From LMUY01 sp965276785 (GTDB taxonomy: Bacteria; Pseudomonadota; Alphaproteobacteria; Acetobacterales; Acetobacteraceae): DNA of 64,000 nucleotides. Positions 19,576-27,713 of the stretch are shown here, piece after piece. Position 1 is the first letter of the stretch, and each line of letters starts with the position of its first letter. Below the pieces are notes generated by a model. It was not told the DNA's origin. It made no database searches and saw only the letters and a program-made list of their open reading frames with translations. Position numbers and translations under genes: made by a program. The DNA is taken from contig OZ255629.1 in NCBI GenBank assembly GCA_965276785.1, positions 3,410,001 through 3,474,000 on the forward strand, in the 5' to 3' direction.

Positions 19576-20882
19576 CACACCACTGCCTCCAGCGCCCGCA
19601 CCACGGCGGCCATGCGGCTGCCAAGGCTGCCTTTCACCAGCACGGAATCGCCCGTGCCGGTGGCTGCGGCCACCAGCGGCGCCAGGGTCGCGCTATCGGC
19701 GGCATGGGCGCCGCGAAGCAGCGCGGGCACGGCGTCGAACAGCAGCCGCATCAGTGGTCCACAGGTGAATAGCAGGTCGGCGGCGTCCCCCACCGCGGGG
19801 GCAAGCCCCACATGTTCGGCCGGGCCGTAATTGCCGAGTTCCAGCATGTCTCCCAGCACCGCAATCCGGCGCCCCGGCAGCGTGCGCAACACCGCCAAAG
19901 CCGCCCGCATGGAGGCGCCATTCGCGTTGTAGCTTTCATCGAGCAGGCTAGCCCCGTTCGGCAGGGGTCGCCGCAAGCCGCGGCCGGCCACCGGGCGGAA
20001 CCCGCCGATCGCCGCCGCCCCATCAATCCCGAGTGCATTGGCGGCGGTGAGCGCAGCCAAGGCATTCAGCACCATGTGCTGGCCCGGCGCGTTCACCCGG
20101 AACTGCACCGTGCGGCCCTCCACCTGCGCTGTCACGTCGGTGCCGTCGGCGTCCGGCACCTGCGCCACCACTTGCGCCAGGCCGAACGTGTCGGTGCGGG
20201 CGGCGCGCACCGCGATGCGGCTGAGCGCCGGGCTGTCGGCCGGCACCACCGCCAAGCCGCCGGGCGGCAGGCCCTCGCCAATGGCGGATTTCTCGTCGGC
20301 GATCGCCTCGATGCTGCCGAAATGGCCGATATGCGCCGCCTCCACCGCGGTGATCACCGCCACGTCCGGCCGCACCAGCCTGGATAGCGGCGCAATTTCG
20401 CCCGGATGGTTGGTGCCGATCTCCGCCACGAGGTATTCGGCCCCGGCCGGCAGGCGCGCCAAGGTCAGCGGCACGCCCCAATGATTGTTGTAGGACGCCT
20501 GCGCGGCATGGGTCGGCCCGGCGGCGGACAAGATGGCGCGCAGCATCTCCTTGGTGGTGGTCTTGCCCACGCTGCCGGTGACCGCCACCGCGCGCCCGGT
20601 GAAGCGGCCGCGGGCATAGCGGCCGAGCGCCCACAGCGCGTCCAGCGTATCGTGCACCAGCAGGGTGGCGCCGGGCAGGTCCCGCTGCACCATCGCCCCG
20701 GCCGCACCCCGCGCCAGCGCCGTGGCCACATGGTCGTGCCCGTCGCCATGCTCGCCGCGCAGGGCCACGAACAGTTCGCCCGGCTGCAGCGTGCGCGTGT
20801 CGATCGACACGCCGGTGGCGTCAAACAGCGTGCGCATGGCGCCGCCGGTGGCGCCGATCAGGTCATCCGCGCTCCACATCAT
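19575..20882 (-). CDS. murF: UDP-MurNAc-tripeptide--D-Ala-D-Ala ligase MurF
   Basis: Adds the D-Ala-D-Ala made by Ddl to complete the pentapeptide. The 435-residue protein has the short MurF N-terminal domain (MMWSADDLIGATGG; VSIDTRTLQPGELFVALRGEHGDGHD), the P-loop VTGSVGKTTTKEML, YNNHWGVPLTL, EIGTNHPGEI, and ESYNANGASMRAAL near the C-terminal domain. Two adjacent ATGs at 20882 and 20879 overlap the murE stop. The open frame upstream lies inside murE and is not used. Confidence 0.96.
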   Translation of the reverse strand: MMWSADDLIGATGGAMRTLFDATGVSIDTRTLQPGELFVALRGEHGDGHDHVATALARGAAGAMVQRDLPGATLLVHDTLDALWALGRYARGRFTGRAVAVTGSVGKTTTKEMLRAILSAAGPTHAAQASYNNHWGVPLTLARLPAGAEYLVAEIGTNHPGEIAPLSRLVRPDVAVITAVEAAHIGHFGSIEAIADEKSAIGEGLPPGGLAVVPADSPALSRIAVRAARTDTFGLAQVVAQVPDADGTDVTAQVEGRTVQFRVNAPGQHMVLNALAALTAANALGIDGAAAIGGFRPVAGRGLRRPLPNGASLLDESYNANGASMRAALAVLRTLPGRRIAVLGDMLELGNYGPAEHVGLAPAVGDAADLLFTCGPLMRLLFDAVPALLRGAHAADSATLAPLVAAATGTGDSVLVKGSLGSRMAAVVRALEAVV

Positions 20883-22315
20883 GCCAGCCCGGCCAGGCGG
20901 CGGACGGTCGCCACGTCGTCGAACGGTAGGGTGACGCTGCCGATGGTCTGGCCGCTCTCGTGCCCCTTGCCGGCCACGGCCAGCACGTCGCCCGGCTGCA
21001 GCATGTTCAGGGCGACGGCGATGGCGGTCGCGCGGTCCCCGAACTCGCGCCCGCCCGGGCAAGCGGCGCGGATGGCGGCGCGGATGGCGGCTGGGTCCTC
21101 CGAGCGCGGGTTGTCGTCGGTGATGATGGCGTGGTCGGCAAGGCGGGCCGCCGCTTCGCCCATCAGCGGGCGCTTGCCGCGGTCGCGGTCGCCGCCGGCG
21201 CCGAACACCACGTGCAGGCGACACGGCGTGTGCGGGCGCAGGGCCAGCAGCAGCCGCTCAAGTGCGTCCGGCGTGTGGGCATAATCGACGTAAACCGCAG
21301 CCCCGTTCGGCAGCGTGGTCGCCAACTCCATGCGGCCGCGCACGCCGACCAAGTCCGGCAGGCGCTGCCAGGCCGCCGGGTCTGCCGTGGCCATGGCAAG
21401 GCCGGCGGCGAGCAGGGCGTTGTCCGCCTGGAAGCGGCCCGGCAGCGGCAAGTCCAGTTCATGCCGCGCGCTGCCGACCGACAGCGCGAGGTGCTGCCCG
21501 CCCGGATGCGGCACGGCGCGCAGCAGGCGGATCGTGTCGCCGCCCTCCCCCGTGAAGCCGATCTGCAGCCCACGTTCGGCGGCGATGCAGCGCAGCGCGG
21601 CCATCGTGTCCGGATCAAGCGTGGTGGACGCAACAACGGGCGCGCTGTGGGGCAGCAGTTCGGCAAACAGGCGCAACTTGGCGGCACGGTAAGCCGCGAA
21701 GGTGCCATGGTAGTCCAGATGGTCGCGGGTGAAGTTGGTGAACCCGGCCGCGGCCAAGCGCAGCCCATCCAGCCGGAACTGCGCCAGCCCGTGCGACGAC
21801 GCCTCGATGGCGGCGAACTGGATGCCCTCGCCCGCCAGCTCCGCCAAGGTCTGCGCCAACGCCACCGGGTCCGGCGTGGTTAGCCCGACGCCACCGGCGT
21901 GGCCCGGCGCGATCACGCCCAAAGTGCCCAGGCTGGCGGCGGGCTGCCGCCCTTGGGCAAGCTGGCGCAAGAACTCGGCCGTGCTGGTCTTGCCGTTGGT
22001 GCCGGTGACGGCCACCACGGTGGCAGGCTGTCGGCCCGCCTGCGCCGCGGCCATCCGGGCCAAGGCGAGGCGGGGCTCGGGATGCTGGATCAGCGGCCGG
22101 GGCGGCACGCCGGGGGGCCAATCGGTGCCTTCGGGGGCGAGCACGGCGGCCGCGCCCCTCGCCACCGCATCGGCAATGAAGCGCCGGCCATCCTGCTTGG
22201 CGCCGGGCAGGGCCGCGAACAGGAAGCCCGGCGCCACGGCACGGCTATCGGCGGTCAGCCCGGAGATCGTCACCGGCGGCAGCCCCGCCGCTGCCAGCTT
22301 TGCCGCTCGCACCAT
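20879..22315 (-). CDS. murE: UDP-MurNAc-dipeptide--meso-diaminopimelate ligase MurE
   Basis: Adds the third residue of the stem peptide. The 478-residue protein has GLTADSRAVAPGFLFAALPG, the P-loop VTGTNGKTSTAEFL, EASSHGLAQFR and NFTRDHLDYHG. DDNPRSEDP contains the DNPR motif that selects meso-diaminopimelate, so the wall should be of the usual Gram-negative DAP type. ATG 22315 lies one base beyond the ftsI stop; no strong ribosome binding site is visible, so coupling to ftsI is likely. Confidence 0.96.
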   Translation of the reverse strand: MVRAAKLAAAGLPPVTISGLTADSRAVAPGFLFAALPGAKQDGRRFIADAVARGAAAVLAPEGTDWPPGVPPRPLIQHPEPRLALARMAAAQAGRQPATVVAVTGTNGKTSTAEFLRQLAQGRQPAASLGTLGVIAPGHAGGVGLTTPDPVALAQTLAELAGEGIQFAAIEASSHGLAQFRLDGLRLAAAGFTNFTRDHLDYHGTFAAYRAAKLRLFAELLPHSAPVVASTTLDPDTMAALRCIAAERGLQIGFTGEGGDTIRLLRAVPHPGGQHLALSVGSARHELDLPLPGRFQADNALLAAGLAMATADPAAWQRLPDLVGVRGRMELATTLPNGAAVYVDYAHTPDALERLLLALRPHTPCRLHVVFGAGGDRDRGKRPLMGEAAARLADHAIITDDNPRSEDPAAIRAAIRAACPGGREFGDRATAIAVALNMLQPGDVLAVAGKGHESGQTIGSVTLPFDDVATVRRLAGLA

Positions 22316-22316
22316 G

Positions 22317-24350
22317 TCAGTGAGCCGCAAGCTGGGTGCGCACCCGCGGCGCGTCGGGCTCGGCCTCATGCCGCGCCGGCGCGGACGACCAGCGCACCGG
22401 CATCGGGCGACGCGGCCCGGCCGGCAGCAACGGGCTTTCGGGCGCGGGCGGCGTTGCCGCCACAGCCGGCGGCGCCAGCGGTTCGGAGGGCGGCACGAAG
22501 TTCAGCAGCTCATTCCAGTGCGATACGTAGCCATGCGGCGGCTGCAGCGGAATGGACAGATCGGCCTGCACCGCTGCCGCATCCTGGGTATCCGGCAGCA
22601 GCCCGAGCATGGGCGCGATTTTGGCAATCACCCGCCCCGCCGCGGGGGCGCTCACCGCACCCGCGGTGGAGAAGCCGCCGGTGCTCTTGTTGCCATGCGG
22701 CTCGTCCAGCATGAAATACACCGCATAGCGCGGCGCGTTCATCGGGAACACGCTCATGAACGCGCTGACATTGGCGTGCTTGCGATACACGTGGCCGCCC
22801 ACCTTCTCCGCCGTGCCGGTTTTGCCGCCGACGAAGTAGCCCGGGATGTCGGCCGGCTTGCCATAGCCGTCTGTCACCACCAGGCGCATCAGCTTGCGGA
22901 TGGTGTCGCTAGTCTGCTGCTGCATGACGCGCACGCCCATGCGGGGCGGGTCGTTCGGGTCCACCGCCAAGAGGGTGGGGTTGAGCCGTACGCCGCCATT
23001 GGCCAGGGTCGCGGTTCCGCGCACCACATGCAACGGGCTGACGGCGATGCCGTGGCCGAAGCCGACGGTGAGGTTCACCGCCTCCTTCCAATTGGCCACG
23101 CTCGGCACGATCGGGCGGCCGGCCTCGGGCAATTCCACGCTCACCCGGTCGAACATGCCCATGTTGCGCAGCCAGGCTTGCTGCCGCTCCGGCCCGACCG
23201 CCTGGGCGATGTGCGCGGCACCCAGGTTGGAGGAATAGGCCAGCACTTCGGGCAGGTAGAGGAAGCGGTGCTTGCCCTCGAAATCGGTGATGGTGAAGCG
23301 GCCGATATGGATCGGGTGGGCCGCGTCGAACTCGTTCCAGAGCTGGGCGGCGCCGCTGTCCAGCGCCATGCCGGCGGTCTGCAGCTTGAACGTGCTGCCG
23401 GGCTCGTACATGCCGGTCACGGCGCGGTTGAACCGCTCTTCGGGGGGCGCCTCGGCGGCCTTGTTGGCGTCGTAATCGGGCAGGCTCACCATGGCGATGA
23501 TCTCGCCGGTGCGCACGTCCATCACGATGCCGCAGCCGCCGATGGCGGTGAACTCCGCCATCGCGCTGGCCAACTCGTCGCGCAACACCGCCTGCACCCG
23601 CACATCCAGCGACAGGCGCAGCGGGGTGGGGTCGTTGCGCAGCCGGTCCTCGAAGAAGCGCTCAACCCCGGCGATGCCGCGGTCGTCCACATCCACCCCG
23701 CCCAGCACCTGCGCCGCCACCCGGCCCAACGGGTAGCGCCGCTTCTCGCCCGACTGGAAGTAGATCCCGGGGATGCCCAGCGTGTTGATCGCCAGTTGCT
23801 CGCGCGGGGTGAGTTGGCGGGCGAGGTAGACGAACTGCTTGTCCTCGCTCAGCCGGGCACGGACGGCCGCCTCGTCCAGCTTCGGCAGCACGCCCACCAA
23901 CTTATGGGCGACATCCGCCGGATCGATCATCTCCTTGGGGTTGGCGTAGAGCCCAGCGGTCGGCAGCGAAACGGCCAGCAGCGTGCCGTTGCGATCAACG
24001 ATACTGGCGCGCGGGTGATGCGCCGCCGGGGTGGGCGGCACGTCGCCATCGGCGTCGCGGCCGGCAACATCGGCCGGGCTCGGTACGTGCACCGCTTCGG
24101 CCTGCAGCTTGGGCAGCACCGGGAAAATGATGGTCGCGGTGGCAAGCTTGGCGACCACTGCGCCGAACAGCAACATGAACCCGGCGGCCGTGAGCAACAG
24201 CCGGCCGCGCGTCTTCTCCAGCGCGTTGCGGCGCAGTAGGTCCGGCGTGGTGACGCGCACGTTCTCCATCCGCGGCGTGGCCCCCATACGCGGGGTGCCA
24301 CGGCGGGGAGAGGGCGGCGGCGGCGAGTCAGGGGACGGCGGCTCGTTCAT
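22317..24350 (-). CDS. ftsI: Septal transpeptidase FtsI (PBP3)
   Basis: Monofunctional class B penicillin-binding protein that crosslinks septal peptidoglycan. The 677-residue protein has a Pro/Arg-rich cytoplasmic tail, one membrane helix (about 50-69), a pedestal domain, then the transpeptidase motifs STFK with the active Ser at 319, SSN at 373-375, and KTGT at 510-513. It has C-terminal Pro/Ala-rich extra sequence of about 60 residues and is longer than the usual 570-600. ATG 24350 overlaps the ftsL-like stop as ATGA. Confidence 0.97.
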   Translation of the reverse strand: MNEPPSPDSPPPPSPRRGTPRMGATPRMENVRVTTPDLLRRNALEKTRGRLLLTAAGFMLLFGAVVAKLATATIIFPVLPKLQAEAVHVPSPADVAGRDADGDVPPTPAAHHPRASIVDRNGTLLAVSLPTAGLYANPKEMIDPADVAHKLVGVLPKLDEAAVRARLSEDKQFVYLARQLTPREQLAINTLGIPGIYFQSGEKRRYPLGRVAAQVLGGVDVDDRGIAGVERFFEDRLRNDPTPLRLSLDVRVQAVLRDELASAMAEFTAIGGCGIVMDVRTGEIIAMVSLPDYDANKAAEAPPEERFNRAVTGMYEPGSTFKLQTAGMALDSGAAQLWNEFDAAHPIHIGRFTITDFEGKHRFLYLPEVLAYSSNLGAAHIAQAVGPERQQAWLRNMGMFDRVSVELPEAGRPIVPSVANWKEAVNLTVGFGHGIAVSPLHVVRGTATLANGGVRLNPTLLAVDPNDPPRMGVRVMQQQTSDTIRKLMRLVVTDGYGKPADIPGYFVGGKTGTAEKVGGHVYRKHANVSAFMSVFPMNAPRYAVYFMLDEPHGNKSTGGFSTAGAVSAPAAGRVIAKIAPMLGLLPDTQDAAAVQADLSIPLQPPHGYVSHWNELLNFVPPSEPLAPPAVAATPPAPESPLLPAGPRRPMPVRWSSAPARHEAEPDAPRVRTQLAAH

Positions 24351-25024
24351 CGCTGGGCGGCGTAACCATAACCGGCGCCGGGCGCCATCGGCACGGGGGG
24401 AGCAAGCATGGTGCGTGCCATGCCGAGCGCCGAGCCGACATACGGCGCTGTCGGAGCGGCCAGCGGCTCGGTGACGCTGGCCGTCTGCACTGTGGGCGAG
24501 TGCACTGCTAGAGGGTTCGGTTCATAAGCTGGCATCACGGGAGCGTAGCGGGGCCGCAGCGCTGGCGGCTTGGCGAGGCTGGCAAGCATCGCCGGGCGCG
24601 GCCGCGGCGGGGCCGGATGCACGGGGGCGGTCGCTGCCGGCGCCGGGGCGGGCTCCGGCTGCACAACCGCAAGCGGCAGCAGCTCGGGCGTCGGGGCCGG
24701 CGCCACGGCAGCGGCCAGAACCGGCGCCGGCGCGGTCGCGGGGGATGGCAGGCGGGAAGCCAAGTCCTCCAGCCGCACAAACTGGCTTGGCTGCAGCGGC
24801 TGAAGCTGCAAGTGCCGGTCGGCGAGATCCTGCAGCCGTTGCGGGTCCTCCAGCAAGGCCCATTCGGCTTTCAGCAGGCCGGTCCGGTCCCGCGCCGCTT
24901 CCGCCAGCTTGACGACACGGTTGATGTCGCGGTCGAGCAACTGCGCTCGGTGCTTCACCTGATAAAGGTACAAACCAGCCCCCATTGCGACCATGAGGGA
25001 GAGGCAGGTGATCGGTCGCATCAT
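24347..25024 (-). CDS. ftsL: FtsL-like division protein with long Pro/Ala-rich tail
   Basis: Position between rsmH and ftsI and topology identify it: a very short N-terminus, one membrane helix (about 5-22, [19 protein letters not shown]), then a coiled coil ([24 protein letters not shown]) and the FtsL-type end of the coil ([27 protein letters not shown]). Residues from about 95 to 225 form a Pro/Ala-rich low-complexity extension not found in the classical 100-120-residue FtsL. Two adjacent ATGs (25024, 25021) overlap the rsmH stop. No separate FtsB is in the window. Confidence 0.85.
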   Translation of the reverse strand: MMRPITCLSLMVAMGAGLYLYQVKHRAQLLDRDINRVVKLAEAARDRTGLLKAEWALLEDPQRLQDLADRHLQLQPLQPSQFVRLEDLASRLPSPATAPAPVLAAAVAPAPTPELLPLAVVQPEPAPAPAATAPVHPAPPRPRPAMLASLAKPPALRPRYAPVMPAYEPNPLAVHSPTVQTASVTEPLAAPTAPYVGSALGMARTMLAPPVPMAPGAGYGYAAQR

Positions 25025-25956
25025 GGGCTCGCTTGCTCCGTCAAACGTTCTATCGCGCGCAGCCGGGCGCTGCGGGCCCGCGGGTTGTGCCGGCATTCGG
25101 CCTCGCCCGGCCGCCGCGCCCGAGCCGAGACGCTGCGAAACCGGGCACCGCCGCCGGCCGGGCCGCCCGGCTGGTGCCGCGATGGTTGAGGCGTGCGGCC
25201 GGACGCGTCTTGCATGAAGCGCTTCACGATGCGGTCCTCGCCGGAATGGAACGACACCACCACCAGCCGGCCGCCCGGCGCGAGCAGCCCCGCCGCTTGC
25301 TCCAGCGCCCGCAGGATTTGGCCCAGCTCGTCGTTCACCCGGATGCGCAGCGCTTGGAACGAGCGGGTTGCCGGGTCGATACCCGACGCATCCGGCCGCA
25401 CGACGCGGCGGATGATGGCAGCGAGCTGCGCTGTCGTGGTGATCGGGGTCTCCGCCCGGGCCTGCACCACGGCGCGGGCGATCCGCCGCGACTGGCGCTC
25501 CTCGCCGAATTGATAGAGCGTGTCGGCCAGTTCGGCTTCGGGCAGCGTGGCCACCAGGTCGGCCGCGGTCGGGCCGGTGCGTTCCATGCGCATGTCGAGC
25601 GGGCCGTCGGCGCGGAAGGAGAAGCCGCGCGCTGGGTCGTCGAGCTGGAACGAGGACACGCCCAGATCCATCACCACGCCATCCAAGCGAGTGACGCCCT
25701 GCTCGGCCAACAGCGCCACCAGGTCGCCGAACGAGCCGTGCAGCAAGTGCAGCCGGCCGGGATGCTCGGCCGCCAGCGCGGCGCCGCGGGCGATGGCGTC
25801 CGGATCGCGGTCAATCGCCCAGAGCGTGCAGCGTGCCGCCTGCAAAATGGCGCGGGCATAGCCGCCGCCGCCGAACGTGGCGTCCAGGTAGGTGGCGCCG
25901 TCGCATGGCTGCAGGGTCTCGATCACCTCGGCCAGCATGACGGGGATGTGGATCAT
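25021..25956 (-). CDS. rsmH: 16S rRNA (cytosine-N4)-methyltransferase RsmH (MraW)
   Basis: SAM-dependent enzyme that methylates 16S rRNA C1402. The 311-residue protein begins [15 protein letters not shown] and shows the SAM motif [16 protein letters not shown], the [19 protein letters not shown] segment, RRIARAVV, and [15 protein letters not shown], all diagnostic for the family. ATG 25956 overlaps the mraZ stop as ATGA and its stop overlaps ftsL. It is the second gene of the dcw cluster, as usual. Confidence 0.97.
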   Translation of the reverse strand: MIHIPVMLAEVIETLQPCDGATYLDATFGGGGYARAILQAARCTLWAIDRDPDAIARGAALAAEHPGRLHLLHGSFGDLVALLAEQGVTRLDGVVMDLGVSSFQLDDPARGFSFRADGPLDMRMERTGPTAADLVATLPEAELADTLYQFGEERQSRRIARAVVQARAETPITTTAQLAAIIRRVVRPDASGIDPATRSFQALRIRVNDELGQILRALEQAAGLLAPGGRLVVVSFHSGEDRIVKRFMQDASGRTPQPSRHQPGGPAGGGARFRSVSARARRPGEAECRHNPRARSARLRAIERLTEQASP

Positions 25957-26429
25957 GCCGCCGCCGGTGCGGGCTGCGGCACGCCCTGCAGGCTGAGCTG
26001 CTGCAGCCGGGCGGCGTCGCGCGCTTCGGCCCGGCGGCGGGCGGCGGCACCGGGTTCCCAGATCTGAAACAACTCGCCCATGCCCATGAACGTCACCTGG
26101 CTGGTCAACCCGGCGAACTCCACCATCTCGCTCGGCAGCACGATCCGGCCTTCCTTGTCCGTCTCCGCCGGGAAGGCATCGGCGAACAGGGTGCTCGACA
26201 GGTTGTCGTGCGCGTCGCTGAAGTGGTTGTACTGCCCGAGCGGAGTCGCCAGCGCGGCAAATCGCGCCACCGGCCAGCCCTCGATGCAGGGATGCTTGTG
26301 CGACATGCGCAAAACCAGCTGCGACGTGCCATCGGCCTCAGTGCGCAAGGCGGCCCGGAACGCGGCCGGGATCGAGACACGTCCCTTGGCATCCAGCCGG
26401 TTGTGATGCGTGCCAAGGAACTGAAACAT
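25953..26429 (-). CDS. mraZ: Transcriptional regulator MraZ
   Basis: First gene of the dcw cluster. The 158-residue protein contains two SpoVT/AbrB-like swapped-hairpin domains, recognised by the repeated pattern [14 protein letters not shown] (about 12-25) and [17 protein letters not shown] (about 91-107). MraZ proteins bind short repeated boxes in front of their own operon and regulate it; five matching-looking boxes at 10-bp spacing lie 67-111 bases upstream of this start. The C-terminal 25 residues are Ala/Arg-rich. No strong ribosome binding site is visible immediately before the ATG. Confidence 0.96.
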   Translation of the reverse strand: MFQFLGTHHNRLDAKGRVSIPAAFRAALRTEADGTSQLVLRMSHKHPCIEGWPVARFAALATPLGQYNHFSDAHDNLSSTLFADAFPAETDKEGRIVLPSEMVEFAGLTSQVTFMGMGELFQIWEPGAAARRRAEARDAARLQQLSLQGVPQPAPAAA

Positions 26430-26495
26430 CGCGGCCCGGCAAACCCCTTCTGACCTGCACTTGACGGGGACGAGCGCGCCCGAGCCACCATGTTC

Positions 26496-26540
26496 ATGGG
26501 AGAACGTGGGATATCATGGGCAGAAATGGGCGTCAAAGGG
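26496..26540. promoter_or_regulatory. Five 10-bp-phased TGGG-type boxes (candidate MraZ operator)
   Basis: On the plus strand TGGG occurs at 26497-26500, 26507-26510, 26517-26520 and 26527-26530, each exactly 10 bases from the next, followed by a variant AGGG at 26537-26540; the five bases between boxes differ. MraZ proteins studied in other bacteria bind tandem TGGGN boxes with 5-base spacers in front of mraZ, and this array has that pattern with extra copies. The boxes overlap the candidate mraZ promoter. On the mraZ-sense strand they read CCCA. Confidence 0.75.
26508..26536 (-). promoter_or_regulatory. Candidate mraZ/dcw promoter
   Basis: On the minus strand TTGACG (26536-26531) is followed after 17 bases by TATCCC (26513-26508). 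The -35 is close to consensus, the -10 is weak. It lies about 80 bases upstream of the mraZ ATG and is covered by the phased boxes, as expected if MraZ controls its own operon. This is inference from sequence only. Confidence 0.45.
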
Positions 26541-26656
26541 ATTGGGAGGCGATTACTTGTTGTCGTACCAATTGTCTTGGTTTTGACGCGCGAGTTACCA
26601 TCCAGCCACAGACAATGCTGCTATCACTCTGATGTCACGCTGCAATAGCGCATACA

Positions 26657-26671
26657 GTTCAAATTTTGTTC
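26657..26671. promoter_or_regulatory. Exact LexA-type box (GTTC-N7-GTTC) between rnpB and mraZ
   Basis: GTTC at 26657-26660 and 26668-26671 are separated by seven A/T bases (AAATTTT). This is the alphaproteobacterial SOS-box form, with the AT-rich centre common in real sites. No SOS gene is obvious next to it: rnpB ends at 26712 and mraZ starts at 26429, both read leftward. It may be a chance match, or may regulate the mraZ side or a small transcript. Confidence 0.4.
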
Positions 26672-26711
26672 CTGTGGAATACCGAGTGGATCGATCTGAA
26701 CCGGAACGAAT

Positions 26712-27126
26712 GTCAGGCGGCCTGTAAGCCGGGTTCTGTCCCCCCCTTGGGGTCTCCCCCGCGGCGATGGACGGCCATTCCTCTGGGACATGCGTTGCCG
26801 CATGCCTCACGCGACCAACCCGGGCGACGGGGCGGGAAAGCCCCTGCGTCCACCTGCGGCCCAACCGGGCTGCGGGCGCCGCTGGCCGCCCCTATTCGGT
26901 CTTGCTCCCGGTGGGGTTTACCCTGCCGCCGCTGTTGCCAGCGGCGCGGTGCGCTCTTACCGCCCCGTTTCACCCTTGCCCACATAGCCGCGCAGGCGGT
27001 TTGTTTTCTGTGGCACTTTCCCTAGGGTCGCCCCCGCCGGCCGTTAGCCGGCACCGTTTTCCCGTGGAGCCCGGACTTTCCTCCACCCCCCGCAAGCGGG
27101 AGGCAGCGGCCGTCTAGCCGCCTGAC
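26712..27126 (-). ncRNA. rnpB: RNase P RNA (class A)
   Basis: Catalytic RNA of RNase P, which matures tRNA 5' ends. On the minus strand the transcript begins with GTCAGGCGGC and ends with GCCGCCTGAC, which pair as helix P1. The universal GAGGAAAGTCCGGGCTCC lies near the 5' end (27066-27083), and the conserved 3' segment ACAGAACCCGGCTTACAGG lies just before P1 closes. Length is about 415 nt. All open frames across this stretch are artefacts. The 5' end is only 32 bases beyond the stop of the Uma2 gene. Confidence 0.97.
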
Positions 27127-27133
27127 CGGGCGT

Positions 27134-27162
27134 GTGTGCGCGCGGGCAGCGGCCGGCGTCAA
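27134..27162 (-). promoter_or_regulatory. Weak candidate rnpB promoter overlapping the Uma2 stop codon
   Basis: TTGACG (27162-27157) includes the stop codon of the upstream Uma2 gene and is followed after 17 bases by GCACAC (27139-27134). The predicted start would fall at the mapped 5' end of rnpB (27126). The -35 is good and the -10 is poor, so the site is tentative; read-through from the upstream operon is the alternative. Confidence 0.3.
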
Positions 27163-27713
27163 GCCGCTAGCTCGACCCCTTCATAGAGTTCGTCCAGCGG
27201 GAGCTCGATGCCGGCCTCGGGGATGGCAAGGATGGAGCCGGCCGCTTGCACACGGCCCGCCCAATCCTGCCCGATGCGGGTGAACACTTCCGCGGCGATA
27301 GCGTCTTGCTCGAGAATGACATAGCGCTGGATGCTGGGCGTGTCCCGGTATTCCGCGTTCTTGATGAAGCGGTCCGTCTTCGCCGTCGAGGCGCTGACGA
27401 TCTCGAACACCGCCACGGGATCGTCGAGCAGCGTCGCACTTCCACGGCCGACCGTGCAGACGATCACCGCATCTGGATAGCGGAACGAGCCGCTGACCGA
27501 GAGCTTGACCTCGCTGCCGAACACGCGGCACGGCTTGCCCCGCAGACGCGCGTACAGAGCGCCGACGAGATTGGATTGCACGAGCCCATGATTCTGCGTG
27601 CCTCCCGTCATCGCCACCGGTGCAAAACCGTCGTATTCGTATCGCAGCTCCTGCCGCTCTTCCCAGGCGAGGAACTCCTCGCCGGACATCGGCTTGCGCA
27701 GTGCAACGTTCAT
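27159..27713 (-). CDS. Uma2 family (DUF820) putative endonuclease
   Basis: A 184-residue protein of the Uma2/DUF820 family, which has a PD-(D/E)XK nuclease-like fold. Features: the N-terminal MSGEEFLAWEERQELRYEYDG segment with the family ExxxxxRYEYxxG pattern, QNHGLVQSNLVGAL, VFGSEVKLSV, RYPDAVIVC and AVFEIVSASTAKTDR, which supply the catalytic D...E-x-K/S-like positions. ATG 27713 overlaps the amidase stop as ATGA. Uma2 genes are common in cyanobacteria and scattered elsewhere; the cellular role is poorly known. Confidence 0.85.
   Translation of the reverse strand: MNVALRKPMSGEEFLAWEERQELRYEYDGFAPVAMTGGTQNHGLVQSNLVGALYARLRGKPCRVFGSEVKLSVSGSFRYPDAVIVCTVGRGSATLLDDPVAVFEIVSASTAKTDRFIKNAEYRDTPSIQRYVILEQDAIAAEVFTRIGQDWAGRVQAAGSILAIPEAGIELPLDELYEGVELAA

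Noticed and set aside
21729..24239. An 836-codon plus-strand frame opposite murE and ftsI
   Set aside because: Antisense shadow typical of GC-rich DNA, rich in His/Arg/Gly/Gln; the opposite strand has two clear genes.
26496..26540. CRISPR-like array interpretation of the 10-bp phased boxes
   Set aside because: Repeat unit is only 4-5 bases with 5-base spacers and no longer conserved repeat; it fits an operator array, not CRISPR.
26595..27117. Several overlapping frames in the region right of mraZ
   Set aside because: Most overlap the RNase P RNA gene, whose conserved sequence explains the region.
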